The notes under the pieces: generated by a model
What the model was told of the DNA's origin: nothing
What the model saw: only the letters and a program-made list of their open reading frames with translations
The model's database searches: none
Made by a program: the position numbers and the translations under genes
Assembly: GCF_010365285.1 (NCBI RefSeq)
Contig: NZ_CP048286.1
Coordinates: forward strand, 5,382,001 to 5,446,000
Length of the DNA: 64,000 nucleotides
DNA from: Paenibacillus rhizovicinus
GTDB taxonomy: Bacteria; Bacillota; Bacilli; Paenibacillales; Paenibacillaceae
Reading direction: 5' to 3'
In this document: one piece after another, positions 21,240 to 30,230 of the stretch
Position numbering within the stretch: position 1 is the stretch's first letter
How the letters are laid out: each line of letters starts with the position of its first letter

Positions 21240-22636
21240 GCCGGTTGGCACGGAAGCTGATGCTGCAGATTACGATTGCGCTGTGCGCCGTGTTCGTTCT
21301 TTGGTTTACGGTGAATACGTATTTTCTTCCGAAATACGTCCTGCATCAGAACAAGGACAAGCTTGCGCGTCTCGTCGACGAGCTGGAGCCGCTGCCTTAC
21401 GAGACGCTGGTGAAGCGGATTCCGTCCGTGGAAGCGGAGGAAGGCGTTGCGATCGCCTATGCGGAGCTGTCGAAGCCGGTCGACGACATCAACGAAGCTT
21501 TATTGTTCCAGCTAGGCCGCAAAGGCATCACGCTGAGCAAATTTTGGCTGACCGAGGAGAGCATCGCCGCGCTGAACGAAGGCGGTAAAGTGAACCGGAT
21601 TTACGATCAGACCCAGCTGAAATCGAGCTTCCTCGTCAATTTCATGTCGGTTGGCGGGGTCGTCTTCGCGGTGGGCGAATCCATCTCCCATTGGTCGGAT
21701 ACGATCAGCTTCATCAACCGCTTCAACGTTTATATTTGGCTGGGGATGCTAGCCTTGCTCGTCCTGCTGTCCGCGTTATATACCGCCCGCATCGTCAAGC
21801 CGCTCGGCGAGCTGAACAAGGCGGCGGAGGCGATATCCAATCTGTCGTTCACGAAGGTCGATATCCGCACGGGAGACGAGATCGAATCGCTGGCGCGAAG
21901 CATCAACCGGATGAGCGACAAGCTCGAGGAAGCCCATCAAACGCTGGAAACGAAGAACGCTAACCTGCGGACCTTCATCTCGGATATTTCGCATGAGCTG
22001 AAGACGCCGCTGTCGCTCATAAGAATCTATGCCTCGGGCATCGATGACGGGCTCGATGACGGGAGCTATACCGCCGTTATTCGCGAACAAAGCGAAGCGA
22101 TGGCCGGGTTGATCGACCGCCTGCTTGAGCTTTCCCGGCTGCAGGAGGATACGTACCGGTTTGAGGCCGTCGCCTTCAATTCGCTGTTAACGGCGATGCT
22201 CAAGGATTACGAGGCTGCGTACCGGCAGCACGGACTGGAGCTGGAGATCGACGAGCGGCTGCCGGATGAGGCGGTCGTGATGGCCGACCGGAGCAAGCTG
22301 GCGTCCGTCCTGCACAACATGCTGACGAACGCGCTCAAATATTCGAGCGGCAAGCGCGTCAGCGTATCGGCAGGCGTAGAGCGGGAGAAGGTGTATTTTC
22401 GCATTCGCAACGAGACCCTTGTCCGAGAGGACGCCGACTGGAGCAAGGTGTGGGAGCCCTTCTACGTCATGGACAGCTCGCGAAGCAAGAAGCTCAGCGG
22501 AACCGGCCTTGGTCTGTCGATCGTCAAAACCGTGCTTGAACGCCACGGCGCGGCATATGGCCTGTCCGTCAAGGACAACATGGTGACCTTCACGTTCTCG
22601 CTGCCGCTTATTGCGCTGGGCGCTGATTTCGAATAA
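21236..22636 (+). CDS. Sensor histidine kinase (HAMP, HisKA, HATPase)
   Basis: A 466-residue kinase. Membrane segments near residues 11-30 and 166-186 enclose an extracytoplasmic region of about 135 residues. A HAMP domain follows (IVKPLGELNKAAEAISNL), then the phosphoacceptor His253 in ISDISHELKTPL and an HATPase_c domain with NALKYS (N box) and SGTGLGLSIV (G2 box). The start overlaps the regulator stop; GGAGG precedes it. It should phosphorylate the regulator at 20595. The signal it senses is unknown. Confidence 0.94.
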   Translation: MSRLARKLMLQITIALCAVFVLWFTVNTYFLPKYVLHQNKDKLARLVDELEPLPYETLVKRIPSVEAEEGVAIAYAELSKPVDDINEALLFQLGRKGITLSKFWLTEESIAALNEGGKVNRIYDQTQLKSSFLVNFMSVGGVVFAVGESISHWSDTISFINRFNVYIWLGMLALLVLLSALYTARIVKPLGELNKAAEAISNLSFTKVDIRTGDEIESLARSINRMSDKLEEAHQTLETKNANLRTFISDISHELKTPLSLIRIYASGIDDGLDDGSYTAVIREQSEAMAGLIDRLLELSRLQEDTYRFEAVAFNSLLTAMLKDYEAAYRQHGLELEIDERLPDEAVVMADRSKLASVLHNMLTNALKYSSGKRVSVSAGVEREKVYFRIRNETLVREDADWSKVWEPFYVMDSSRSKKLSGTGLGLSIVKTVLERHGAAYGLSVKDNMVTFTFSLPLIALGADFE

Positions 22637-22650
22637 AGATGGACGTATAG

Positions 22651-22714
22651 AACCGTCTCTCTGCATTAAGAACCGTCTCTCACCGTCTCTCTGCTTTAGA
22701 GAGACGGTTCTTTT
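22651..22714 (+). terminator. Terminator with a triplicated 5' arm
   Basis: ACCGTCTCTCT (22682-22692) pairs with AGAGAGACGGT (22698-22708), followed by TCTTTT. Two further copies of AACCGTCTCTC lie upstream, at 22651-22661 and 22671-22681, each able to pair with the same 3' arm. Terminates the two-component operon. Confidence 0.8.
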
Positions 22715-22815
22715 GCGTACCATGACATGTTCGCGCCGTTGGAAGAGGATGCGGCGGCTCGATATAGAAGTGATAGAGGAGAACCGGACGAATGGGAATC
22801 AGAGGAGGATGAACC

Positions 22816-23940
22816 ATGACCAATCTCCAAACGAAGATGCAGCGCGCGCTGGATGAGGCGGTGGCGCAAGGCAGAGAGCGCGGCGTTCAGCTGGTCGCTT
22901 ATTACCGCGGCGAACGGGTCGTCGACGCCTGGTCCGGGATCGCGGACATTCGCACGGGGAGGCTCGTGGACGGCGATACGCTGTTCCCTGTCTTCTCCAC
23001 GACGAAAGGCATTGCCGCAACCGTACTCCACCTGCTGGCGGAGCGGGGGCAGCTCGATTACGATCGGCCCATCGCCGATTATTGGCCGGCTTTCGGAGTT
23101 AACGGCAAATCGACATGCACGGTTCGCCATGCCCTGAACCATACAGCGGGCATCCCGTATATGCCGGAAGGCATTAGGCTCGAAGATGCACATGATTGGG
23201 ACAGGATGTGCACGGCCGTCGCCGGGCTGACGCCGCATTGGCCGCCGGGAGAACATCGGGAATATCATGCGATCACGTACGGCTGGCTGGTCGGCGAAGT
23301 GGCCCGCCTTGTGGACGGACGTGAATTTTCCCGCATTCTTCAGGAGGATATCGCTGTACCGCTTGGCATCGCCGACGGACTGTTCGTAGGTATCCCGGAT
23401 GAAGCGGAGCCTCGCGTCGCGTACTTGGAAGAGCCCGGGTTCGATGCCGCGACGCTGCCCCAAGAGGGACCGCAGTCCGTCCCGGCCTGGATCCAGCCGC
23501 TCGGCGGCTGGATGAACGGCGCCGCTGCACGCCGGGCTTGCCTGCCGGCATCCAACGGCATCATGTCGGCGCGAGCGGGCGCCCGTTTCTACGCGGCACT
23601 GCTGCCGCAAGGCGTGGACGGTATCGAGCTGCTGCCGCCGTCGCGAGTCAAACTCGCTACGGTACCGCTCGTCACGCCGGACGGCGTCGTTCATGAACTC
23701 GGGCTGGGTTACGATCTCGGCGGGCCCAATAACGTTACGGGTCCCCATGCGACCTCCTTCGGCCATGGCGGGTACGGCGGATCGCTCGCCTATGCCGATC
23801 CCGAAAGCGGATTAGCCGTCGCTTATGCCAACAATTTGTTTTCGAGCCAATGCGCGCGGGATGAAATTGTCGCATTGCTGAAACGCGAGCTGGGCATCGG
23901 CGAAACGCCTGTGGAGCAGAAGAACGGAATAGGAGGGTAA
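22816..23940 (+). CDS. Serine hydrolase, class C beta-lactamase/EstB fold
   Basis: A 374-residue protein of the Beta-lactamase (PF00144) family. The SxxK motif is STTK (Ser61, Lys64). A Tyr motif follows in EYHAITYGWLVGE (Tyr150 most likely), and HGGYGGS near residue 315 corresponds to the KTG-like strand. There is no signal peptide, so it is cytoplasmic, as in EstB-type esterases rather than true beta-lactamases. The ATG follows AGAGGAGG. It ends two bases before the FG-GAP gene, so the two are an operon. The substrate is unknown. Confidence 0.88.
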   Translation: MTNLQTKMQRALDEAVAQGRERGVQLVAYYRGERVVDAWSGIADIRTGRLVDGDTLFPVFSTTKGIAATVLHLLAERGQLDYDRPIADYWPAFGVNGKSTCTVRHALNHTAGIPYMPEGIRLEDAHDWDRMCTAVAGLTPHWPPGEHREYHAITYGWLVGEVARLVDGREFSRILQEDIAVPLGIADGLFVGIPDEAEPRVAYLEEPGFDAATLPQEGPQSVPAWIQPLGGWMNGAAARRACLPASNGIMSARAGARFYAALLPQGVDGIELLPPSRVKLATVPLVTPDGVVHELGLGYDLGGPNNVTGPHATSFGHGGYGGSLAYADPESGLAVAYANNLFSSQCARDEIVALLKRELGIGETPVEQKNGIGG

Positions 23941-23942
23941 TT

Positions 23943-25160
23943 ATGGCCAAGATCGATATCTTGTCCGTCGATCCGGATTGGTTCGATGTTGGCGGCGGCG
24001 TGCTGTGCGATTTGCTTGGCGCGGGGAACGGCACGACGCCGGATTTTCTGATCGGGGGAGGCAAGCAGTTCGGACATCCCGAACGGGGCTTCATCATGTG
24101 GTATCACTGGGATGGCACTGCATGGCGGGAGACGGAGATCAGCCGCGACTTCCGGCACCAGGTCGGCGCCGCCGCAATGGACGTAACCGGCAGCGGCAAG
24201 CTCGACTTGGTGTTCGGGGAATGGACGAACGAGTGGGAAGGCGAATGGACGAAAGTGACTGGCAGACCCGGCGGAAACATCTACTGGGCGGAACAGCCTG
24301 CGGATCCGTTCACGGAACCATGGGTGATTCATTTTCTAGGCGACGGGTGCCTGAACGCGCACGACATATCCGTCGGGGACGTGTCGGGAAGCGGCCGGCA
24401 GGAAGTCATCGTCCGCAACAAAGACCGCGCGATATTTCGGTTTACGCCGCCTGAAGATCCAACTCAGCCATGGTATAGGCAAGTCGTCGCCGAGCAGCAG
24501 GAAGGAGACGGCCTGGACTTATACGACATTACGGGAACGGGGAGCTTGGACATCGTCACGAATACGGGATTCTACGAGAACGTCGCGGGGGACGGCTCCG
24601 AATGGCGCTTTCGCCCTTACGGCGTCGAAGATCTTGGCTTTGATCCCGAATCCCGCGTGGCCGCCGGCGATTTGACGAATGACGGAGCGGTGACGGTCGT
24701 CGTAACGGAATCCGAAGTAACGTCTTCGGCGCGCATCTTGCTGCTGACGTCTCGGGACCGCGGAGCGACGTGGACGCGGAACATGCTGATCGGCGCCGAG
24801 AGGGATTTTCGAGCGCTGCATACGCTGCGTTTGCTGGACTTGAACGGGGACGGCCGGCTCGATATCTTCACGGCGGAAATGGAAAACGGCAAAACCGACG
24901 GCATCGCCCGCCAACCTCGCTGGTACGCGTTCTTGAATAAAGGCGAGTTGACATTCGACGAAGTCGTGCTGCTCGATCGGAATCTAGGCGCGCACCAAGG
25001 CTGCGTCGGACCCATCTTCCGGCAGGGTCAACCGGCGTTCATGGCCAAGGAGTGGCACCCCAACGCGAGCAACGGGAAGGATGGCCGTAACCATGTCGTC
25101 ACGATTTCCGACTTCGATTGGAGCCGGGATCGTTCGATTCGGCAGCTGAAGGGGAAATGA
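23943..25160 (+). CDS. FG-GAP/VCBS repeat beta-propeller protein without signal peptide
   Basis: A 405-residue protein built of FG-GAP-type repeats. Calcium-loop-like units are visible five times: DVTGSGKLD, DVSGSGRQE, DITGTGSLD, DLTNDGAVT and DLNGDGRLD, spaced about 55-80 residues, as expected of a seven- or eight-bladed propeller. Most such proteins are secreted, but this one starts MAKIDILSVDPDWFD with no signal peptide or membrane segment. The ATG follows GGAGGG two bases after the serine hydrolase stop, so both are co-translated. Its role is unknown; a cytoplasmic carbohydrate-binding or lyase-like function is possible. Confidence 0.85.
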   Translation: MAKIDILSVDPDWFDVGGGVLCDLLGAGNGTTPDFLIGGGKQFGHPERGFIMWYHWDGTAWRETEISRDFRHQVGAAAMDVTGSGKLDLVFGEWTNEWEGEWTKVTGRPGGNIYWAEQPADPFTEPWVIHFLGDGCLNAHDISVGDVSGSGRQEVIVRNKDRAIFRFTPPEDPTQPWYRQVVAEQQEGDGLDLYDITGTGSLDIVTNTGFYENVAGDGSEWRFRPYGVEDLGFDPESRVAAGDLTNDGAVTVVVTESEVTSSARILLLTSRDRGATWTRNMLIGAERDFRALHTLRLLDLNGDGRLDIFTAEMENGKTDGIARQPRWYAFLNKGELTFDEVVLLDRNLGAHQGCVGPIFRQGQPAFMAKEWHPNASNGKDGRNHVVTISDFDWSRDRSIRQLKGK

Positions 25161-25249
25161 TTTTTAAAGGACGGTTTTTAAAGAACGGATGGCTTTCAGG
25201 GCGAAATCGCTCGTTGAAGGGCAGAACAATTGAACGGAATGTTTCAACA

Positions 25250-25284
25250 AGCGGATCGGAGCTAATCTCTGATCCGCTATTTTT
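25250..25284 (+). terminator. Terminator of the hydrolase/FG-GAP operon
   Basis: AGCGGATC (25250-25257) pairs with GATCCGCT (25271-25278); the stem extends inward through GAG/CTC with a mismatch, and ATTTTT follows. Confidence 0.85.
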
Positions 25285-25395
25285 GCGGTTTCTTTATAGG
25301 ATATGACCAGAAATCAAAGGATTGCATGCTACGAACCACACTGCCTGATCTCTTACAATACAGATATAACATTATGGGAACGCAGGTGAGGGAAA

Positions 25396-26307
25396 ATGAA
25401 TAGAAACAGCCGCTGGAAGCTGGCGCGCAGCAATTGGGACATGTATGCGCTGCTCATACCGGGATTAATCTTCTTGCTCTTGTTCAAATATACGCCGATG
25501 TACGGCGTTGTGATCGCCTTTCAGGATTTCAATATCTTCAGCGGCATCAAAGGGAGCGAGTGGGTGGGCCTGGATCAATTCCAGAAACTCGTGCACTCGG
25601 ACGATTTCTACCAGGTGCTGACGAACACGCTGCTCATCAGCTTGTATAAGATCATCATCTTATTTCCGATTCCGATCGTCGTCGCGCTCCTGCTCAACGA
25701 GGTTCGCAAGATGCTGTTCAAGCGAGCGATTCAAACGATCATTTATTTGCCCCACTTTCTGTCGTGGGTAGTGATCTCCGGCTTGTTCGTGACGCTTCTG
25801 TCTCCGACGGACGGGCTGGTTAACCAGATCATTACCGCCTTCGGAGGGAAGCCGCTCTCCTTTCTGCAGGATAATTCGTTATTCCGAAGCGTCGTTGTCT
25901 TCACGGCGGGATGGAAGGAAGTCGGCTGGAACGCCATTATCTTCATCGCTGCCATCGCGGGCATAGATCAGGAACAATATGAAGCGGCTTCCATCGACGG
26001 GGCCGGCCGAATTCGCAAAATGATTTCGATCACGCTTCCAGGCATTATGCCGACGATCGTACTGATGTTTATTCTTCGCATCGGCAGCCTGCTTGAAGCC
26101 GGAACGGAACAGATTCTAACGATGTACAACCCGCTCGTCTACGACTCGGGCGACGTGATCGGGACCTTCGTTTACCGGATGGGTCTCGGCCAACAGGATT
26201 ACAGTTTCAGCACGGCGGTCGGGCTGTTCAACTCGCTTGTCGGTTTTATTCTGATCATTAGCGGCAACATGCTCAGCAAGAAGTTCTTGAAGAGAAGCAT
26301 CTGGTAG
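25396..26307 (+). CDS. ABC transporter permease, LplB type
   Basis: A 303-residue permease with six membrane segments, the N-terminal pattern YTPMYGVVIAFQDFNIFSGI and the EAA loop QYEAASIDGAGRIRKM. The ATG follows AGGTGAGGG. It begins a six-gene locus: LplB type, LplC type, binding protein, FAD oxidoreductase, YesN-type regulator and YesM-type kinase. In contrast to the other loci in this window the permeases come before the binding protein. Confidence 0.94.
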   Translation: MNRNSRWKLARSNWDMYALLIPGLIFLLLFKYTPMYGVVIAFQDFNIFSGIKGSEWVGLDQFQKLVHSDDFYQVLTNTLLISLYKIIILFPIPIVVALLLNEVRKMLFKRAIQTIIYLPHFLSWVVISGLFVTLLSPTDGLVNQIITAFGGKPLSFLQDNSLFRSVVVFTAGWKEVGWNAIIFIAAIAGIDQEQYEAASIDGAGRIRKMISITLPGIMPTIVLMFILRIGSLLEAGTEQILTMYNPLVYDSGDVIGTFVYRMGLGQQDYSFSTAVGLFNSLVGFILIISGNMLSKKFLKRSIW

Positions 26308-26320
26308 GGAGGGCAATGAC

Positions 26321-27193
26321 ATGCACAGCAAAAAAATCAACGAGTATGCGCTCGACACCGTCATTTATGTGATTTTGATCGCGTTGGGATTGTCGACGCT
26401 TGTTCCCTTTATCACGGTGTTATCGAAATCGGTCAGCGAAGAATGGGCGATCACTTCGGGGAAAGTCAATCTCCTTCCCGTCGGCTTCCAGCTGGATACG
26501 CTGCAATACGTCGTGACGAACCATCAATTTCTGCACGCCATGCTCATCTCGGTTCTCGTGGCCGTCATCGGCACGCTGGCCTCGCTGCTGATTACGGCGA
26601 TGACGGCTTATCCGCTCTCCAAACGCGAACTGCCGGGCATGGGCATCGTCATTGTACTGTTTGTCTTTACGATGATGTTCAACGGCGGCATTATTCCCAA
26701 CTATCTGCTTATCCGGCAGTTGAACTTGATAGATAATCTGGGTTCTCTTGTGCTGCCCGGCTTAATCAGCGTATTCAATATGCTCGTCATCAAAAGCTAC
26801 TTCGAAAGTCTGCCGCAAAGCTTGGAAGAGTCCGCGAAGCTTGACGGCGCGCGCAACTTTACGATTTTGTTCCGGATCATGCTGCCGCTCAGCGGCCCCG
26901 TGCTCGCGACAATCGGACTGTTCTACGCGGTTTATTATTGGAACGATTATTTCAACCCGATGCTGTACATCAACAGCACCTCGCTGAAGCCGCTTCAGCT
27001 GTACTTGCAGGATATCGTAATGAACGCGGATTCCTCGAGCTTCAAGATGAGCGCGGAGGACATGATGAACGTGCCGGCCGAAGGAGTCAGGGCGGCGACC
27101 GTGATTGCTTCTACCATTCCGATCCTGCTCGTCTATCCGTTCCTTCAGAAGTACTTCATTAAAGGCGTACTCATCGGCTCCGTGAAAGGTTGA
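26321..27193 (+). CDS. ABC transporter permease, LplC/YtcP type
   Basis: A 290-residue permease with six membrane segments, the EAA loop LEESAKLDGARNFTIL and the typical end PFLQKYFIKGVLIGSVKG. The ATG follows GGGAGGG, 13 bases after the stop of its partner. It forms the second half of the membrane channel. Confidence 0.94.
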   Translation: MHSKKINEYALDTVIYVILIALGLSTLVPFITVLSKSVSEEWAITSGKVNLLPVGFQLDTLQYVVTNHQFLHAMLISVLVAVIGTLASLLITAMTAYPLSKRELPGMGIVIVLFVFTMMFNGGIIPNYLLIRQLNLIDNLGSLVLPGLISVFNMLVIKSYFESLPQSLEESAKLDGARNFTILFRIMLPLSGPVLATIGLFYAVYYWNDYFNPMLYINSTSLKPLQLYLQDIVMNADSSSFKMSAEDMMNVPAEGVRAATVIASTIPILLVYPFLQKYFIKGVLIGSVKG

Positions 27194-27314
27194 GCCCCAA
27201 CGATCTCGTCTTCATTTCTTGAAGCTAGCCGATAATTAGGAAAGAGATACTCTTCGACCATGACGGCTGAGCCTAAAGATTGATGATAAATTATAACTAT
27301 ATGGAGGGTCATGC

Positions 27315-28883
27315 ATGAAACGAATGACAAAAATGCTTTCGATCGCTGCAACGACGGTAGTTCTGGCTAGCTCCCTGGCCGCATGTTCATCGAATAACAA
27401 CGGAGGCAATAACTCGGCATCATCGAATGAAACGGCAGCAACGACAGACAATTCGGCAACGAATAACAATGCTGCGGCGACGGATACCAGCGCCACGCTT
27501 CCCACGCTCAAGCGGCTCGATGTCTTCCAAGGCGAAGATTATGCCACGTATCCGGCAGGGAAGCTGCTGGAAGAGAAAACGGGCTACAAAATGACATACG
27601 ATATGCTTCCGCAGGATAACCCGACGCAAAAGCTGAATCTGCTTATGGCATCCGGCGAACCGTACGATATCGTGACCACGTACAACGACATGGCCATGTA
27701 CTCCGATTATGCGAAGAAAGGCGCTCTTACCGATCTCACGCCATTAATCGATCAATTCGGTCCGAATATCAAAAGCGCGATTTCCCAGCAATCGAGGGAT
27801 GCGCTCAAGGTGGATGGCAAACTGTACGGCATTCCGAACATTATCACGTATCCCGTAGGATTCGGCATTCTTATCCGTACCGATTGGCTCGATAAAGTCG
27901 GCATGAAGATGCCGGCATCGACGGATGAATTCCAAGCCGTGCTGCAGGCGTTCAAAGATAAAAATCCGGGCGGCCACGGCAGCCAAGACGTTCCTTTCAC
28001 GCTCAAAGGCGACCTGCCGATGATCGATGATCTTGTCGGCGCTTTCGGCATGCCTAACCCTTGGAACGATGTCAATGGACAGCTTACTCCGCGCTTGCTT
28101 GATCCGTCCTTCCCGGATTACGTGAAATATGTTTCCGGCCTCTACGCAGGCGGGCTGCTGGACAAGGGATTCGTCGTCAACAAGGATGCAACAGCCAAAG
28201 AAAAGTTCTCCAGCGGTAAAGCGGGCGCGATCGTCGTTCACTGGGCCGACATTCCGGGCATTTCCGATGCGCTGACCAAAGCCGCTCCGGATGCGAAATT
28301 CGCTTTTGTACCGGCCCTTAAAGGCCCTAACGGCAAATCCGGCTTTGGCGCGAACAAAGGCTTTGACCGCCTTAGCTTTGTTCCGAAATCCGCGAAGAAC
28401 CCGGAAGACGCAATCAAATGGATCAATGCAAGCCTTGAACCGACGACCTTCAAAGAACTTGCTATAGGCGTGGAAGGTACGCATTATACGGTCGATAACG
28501 GTGCGTACATGCCGATTCTGCCGATCTTCAACGACGAGCGCAATCTGGCGAACGATTATATGGTCGGAACGGACGAAGCTAACTATCCGCAATACTGGCA
28601 GGCGCGCGTTCATAAAGATCCGGTCATGTTCGAGGCATTCGACACGCTCAACAACAAGACAGCGGATGCGGATAAAATTCTCAACCAACTTAGCGTAGCG
28701 CCGTACCTGGAGGCATACTCGAAAAACAACCAGAAGCTTGAGACGATGTCCGGCGATTATACAGTAAAACTTATCGCGGGCGCCGAGAAACTCGATGGCC
28801 TGGGCGATTTCCAGAAGAAATTCAATGCCGAAGGCGGAGAAGCGAGCATCAAGGAAGTTAACGCTTGGTACGCGTCGAAATAA
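27315..28883 (+). CDS. ABC transporter substrate-binding lipoprotein (LplA-like)
   Basis: A 522-residue binding protein. The signal peptide ends in LAAC (Cys24); an Asn/Ser/Thr-rich spacer of about 40 residues precedes the mature domain (LKRLDVFQGEDYATYPAGKLL). The ATG follows GGAGGG. The 120-base gap after the permease genes has an AT-rich TTGATGATAAATTATAACT stretch that may be an internal promoter. A hairpin follows the stop. The sugar bound is unknown. Confidence 0.93.
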   Translation: MKRMTKMLSIAATTVVLASSLAACSSNNNGGNNSASSNETAATTDNSATNNNAAATDTSATLPTLKRLDVFQGEDYATYPAGKLLEEKTGYKMTYDMLPQDNPTQKLNLLMASGEPYDIVTTYNDMAMYSDYAKKGALTDLTPLIDQFGPNIKSAISQQSRDALKVDGKLYGIPNIITYPVGFGILIRTDWLDKVGMKMPASTDEFQAVLQAFKDKNPGGHGSQDVPFTLKGDLPMIDDLVGAFGMPNPWNDVNGQLTPRLLDPSFPDYVKYVSGLYAGGLLDKGFVVNKDATAKEKFSSGKAGAIVVHWADIPGISDALTKAAPDAKFAFVPALKGPNGKSGFGANKGFDRLSFVPKSAKNPEDAIKWINASLEPTTFKELAIGVEGTHYTVDNGAYMPILPIFNDERNLANDYMVGTDEANYPQYWQARVHKDPVMFEAFDTLNNKTADADKILNQLSVAPYLEAYSKNNQKLETMSGDYTVKLIAGAEKLDGLGDFQKKFNAEGGEASIKEVNAWYASK

Positions 28884-28899
28884 GGAATCGTTCCGCAGG

Positions 28900-28924
28900 G
28901 AGGGCTTATTCCAAAGCCCTCTAT
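28900..28924 (+). terminator. Hairpin after the third binding-protein gene
   Basis: GAGGGCTT (28900-28907) pairs perfectly with AAGCCCTC (28914-28921) around a six-base loop; no strong T run follows, so read-through into the oxidoreductase gene is likely. Confidence 0.65.
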
Positions 28925-28958
28925 TGCTTTCTAATTGGAGAGGAGACAGAACACTACT

Positions 28959-30203
28959 ATGACGACCTATACCTTCACACGCGAAATCGAGACTTACAAG
29001 CAGGCTGACGTCGTTATTATTGGCGGAGGACCGACCGGTACGGCCGCTGCGATCAGCGCATCCCGCTGCGGCAAGAAAGTCGTGCTGCTGGAGAAGACGG
29101 CACAGCTCGGCGGCATGGGCACCATCGCTAACGTGAGTGTGTTCATGCCGATCGGCAACGTGACGGGCATATACCGCGAACTCATTGCCGAGATGCTGGC
29201 GGAGTCGCTTCCGGCGGGCCATGACGAATCGATCGCGCCGCAATATTCGCCGTTCCTCATGCGCCACTATATGAATGAGAAGATGAAGAAAGAAAAGGTG
29301 GATGTCTATTTCCACTGCGAATTTATCGGCACGATTCAGGAAGGCAGCCGGATCAAGGCGGTTATCGTATCTACCCGGGAGGGATTGAGAGCATTCGAAG
29401 GCGCGACGATCATCGACTGTACCGGCGATGCACGCGTCGCGATCGAAGCCGGCGTTCCCTATACGAGCGGCCGCGAAAGCGATGGACTGACCCAGCCGAT
29501 GACGCTCATGTTCATGATGCAGGACACCGGCAAGCCGGTAACTCCGCTATTGCCGGAGGGCTGTTATGACTATCAAGACGTAGCCGATCTTCCCCAAGGC
29601 AGAAGATTGTATTGGGAACAGAACAATGACGGCTCGCTGCTCGTCAACATGTCGCGCGTCAAGGCGAATGGAGCCAAGATCGAGGACAGCAATTACGCAG
29701 AGACGGAAGCGCTCAGACAGGTGTTCTCCATTGCGTACTATCTCCAGAAGACCGGCTTCGAGAATTATGCGCTTACTCATATCGCTCCCCAGACCGGAGC
29801 TCGCGAGACCAACCAGATCGTAGGACGCTATACGCTTAACGAGCAGGATCTGACCAGCGGTGCTAGATTCCGGGATGTCGTTGCGCAGACGAATTACGAG
29901 ATCGATATTCATAGTCCGGACGCGAAGAAAACGACCGACGAACGGCGAATCGACGGCTATGATATTCCATACCGCTGCATGGTACCGGAAGCGTTCGATA
30001 ATCTGCTCGTGGCGGGCCGCTCGATTTCCGCAACCCACGTAGCAATGTCATCGATGCGCGTGCAGGCAACCTGCTATGCGCTTGGGCAAGCTGCGGGCGC
30101 GGCTGCTTCTCTCGCGATCGACAACGGCTGCAAAATGGAAGACGTGCCCATGGACAACTTGCATGGTATATTGCAAGATCAAGGTGTTAAGTTTATGAAA
30201 TAG
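28959..30203 (+). CDS. FAD-dependent oxidoreductase (FAD_oxidored family)
   Basis: A 414-residue flavoprotein. The N-terminal dinucleotide-binding motif is VVIIGGGPTGTAAAISASR (Gly22-Gly24, Gly27) with the acidic end of beta-2 at LLEK. A second FAD contact is seen in IIDCTGDARVAIEAG, and the C-terminus has LLVAGRSISATHVAMSSMRV, typical of PF12831 proteins. The ATG at 28959 follows GGAGAGGAG. No signal peptide is present. Lying between a sugar-binding protein and its regulators, it probably oxidises an imported carbohydrate or a derivative; the substrate is not known. Confidence 0.9.
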   Translation: MTTYTFTREIETYKQADVVIIGGGPTGTAAAISASRCGKKVVLLEKTAQLGGMGTIANVSVFMPIGNVTGIYRELIAEMLAESLPAGHDESIAPQYSPFLMRHYMNEKMKKEKVDVYFHCEFIGTIQEGSRIKAVIVSTREGLRAFEGATIIDCTGDARVAIEAGVPYTSGRESDGLTQPMTLMFMMQDTGKPVTPLLPEGCYDYQDVADLPQGRRLYWEQNNDGSLLVNMSRVKANGAKIEDSNYAETEALRQVFSIAYYLQKTGFENYALTHIAPQTGARETNQIVGRYTLNEQDLTSGARFRDVVAQTNYEIDIHSPDAKKTTDERRIDGYDIPYRCMVPEAFDNLLVAGRSISATHVAMSSMRVQATCYALGQAAGAAASLAIDNGCKMEDVPMDNLHGILQDQGVKFMK

Positions 30204-30230
30204 AGAAACGCCCGAGAAGGAGGACAAGTC

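Noticed and set aside
22696..23766. A 356-codon minus-strand frame over the serine hydrolase gene
   Set aside because: Antisense shadow; the plus-strand gene has SxxK and other family motifs and a proper start.
27744..29315. A 523-codon open frame on the minus strand opposite the third binding-protein and FAD oxidoreductase genes
   Set aside because: It is antisense to two well-supported genes, has no recognisable motif or ribosome binding site and is rich in Arg/His/Ile as expected for a mirror frame in GC-biased coding sequence.
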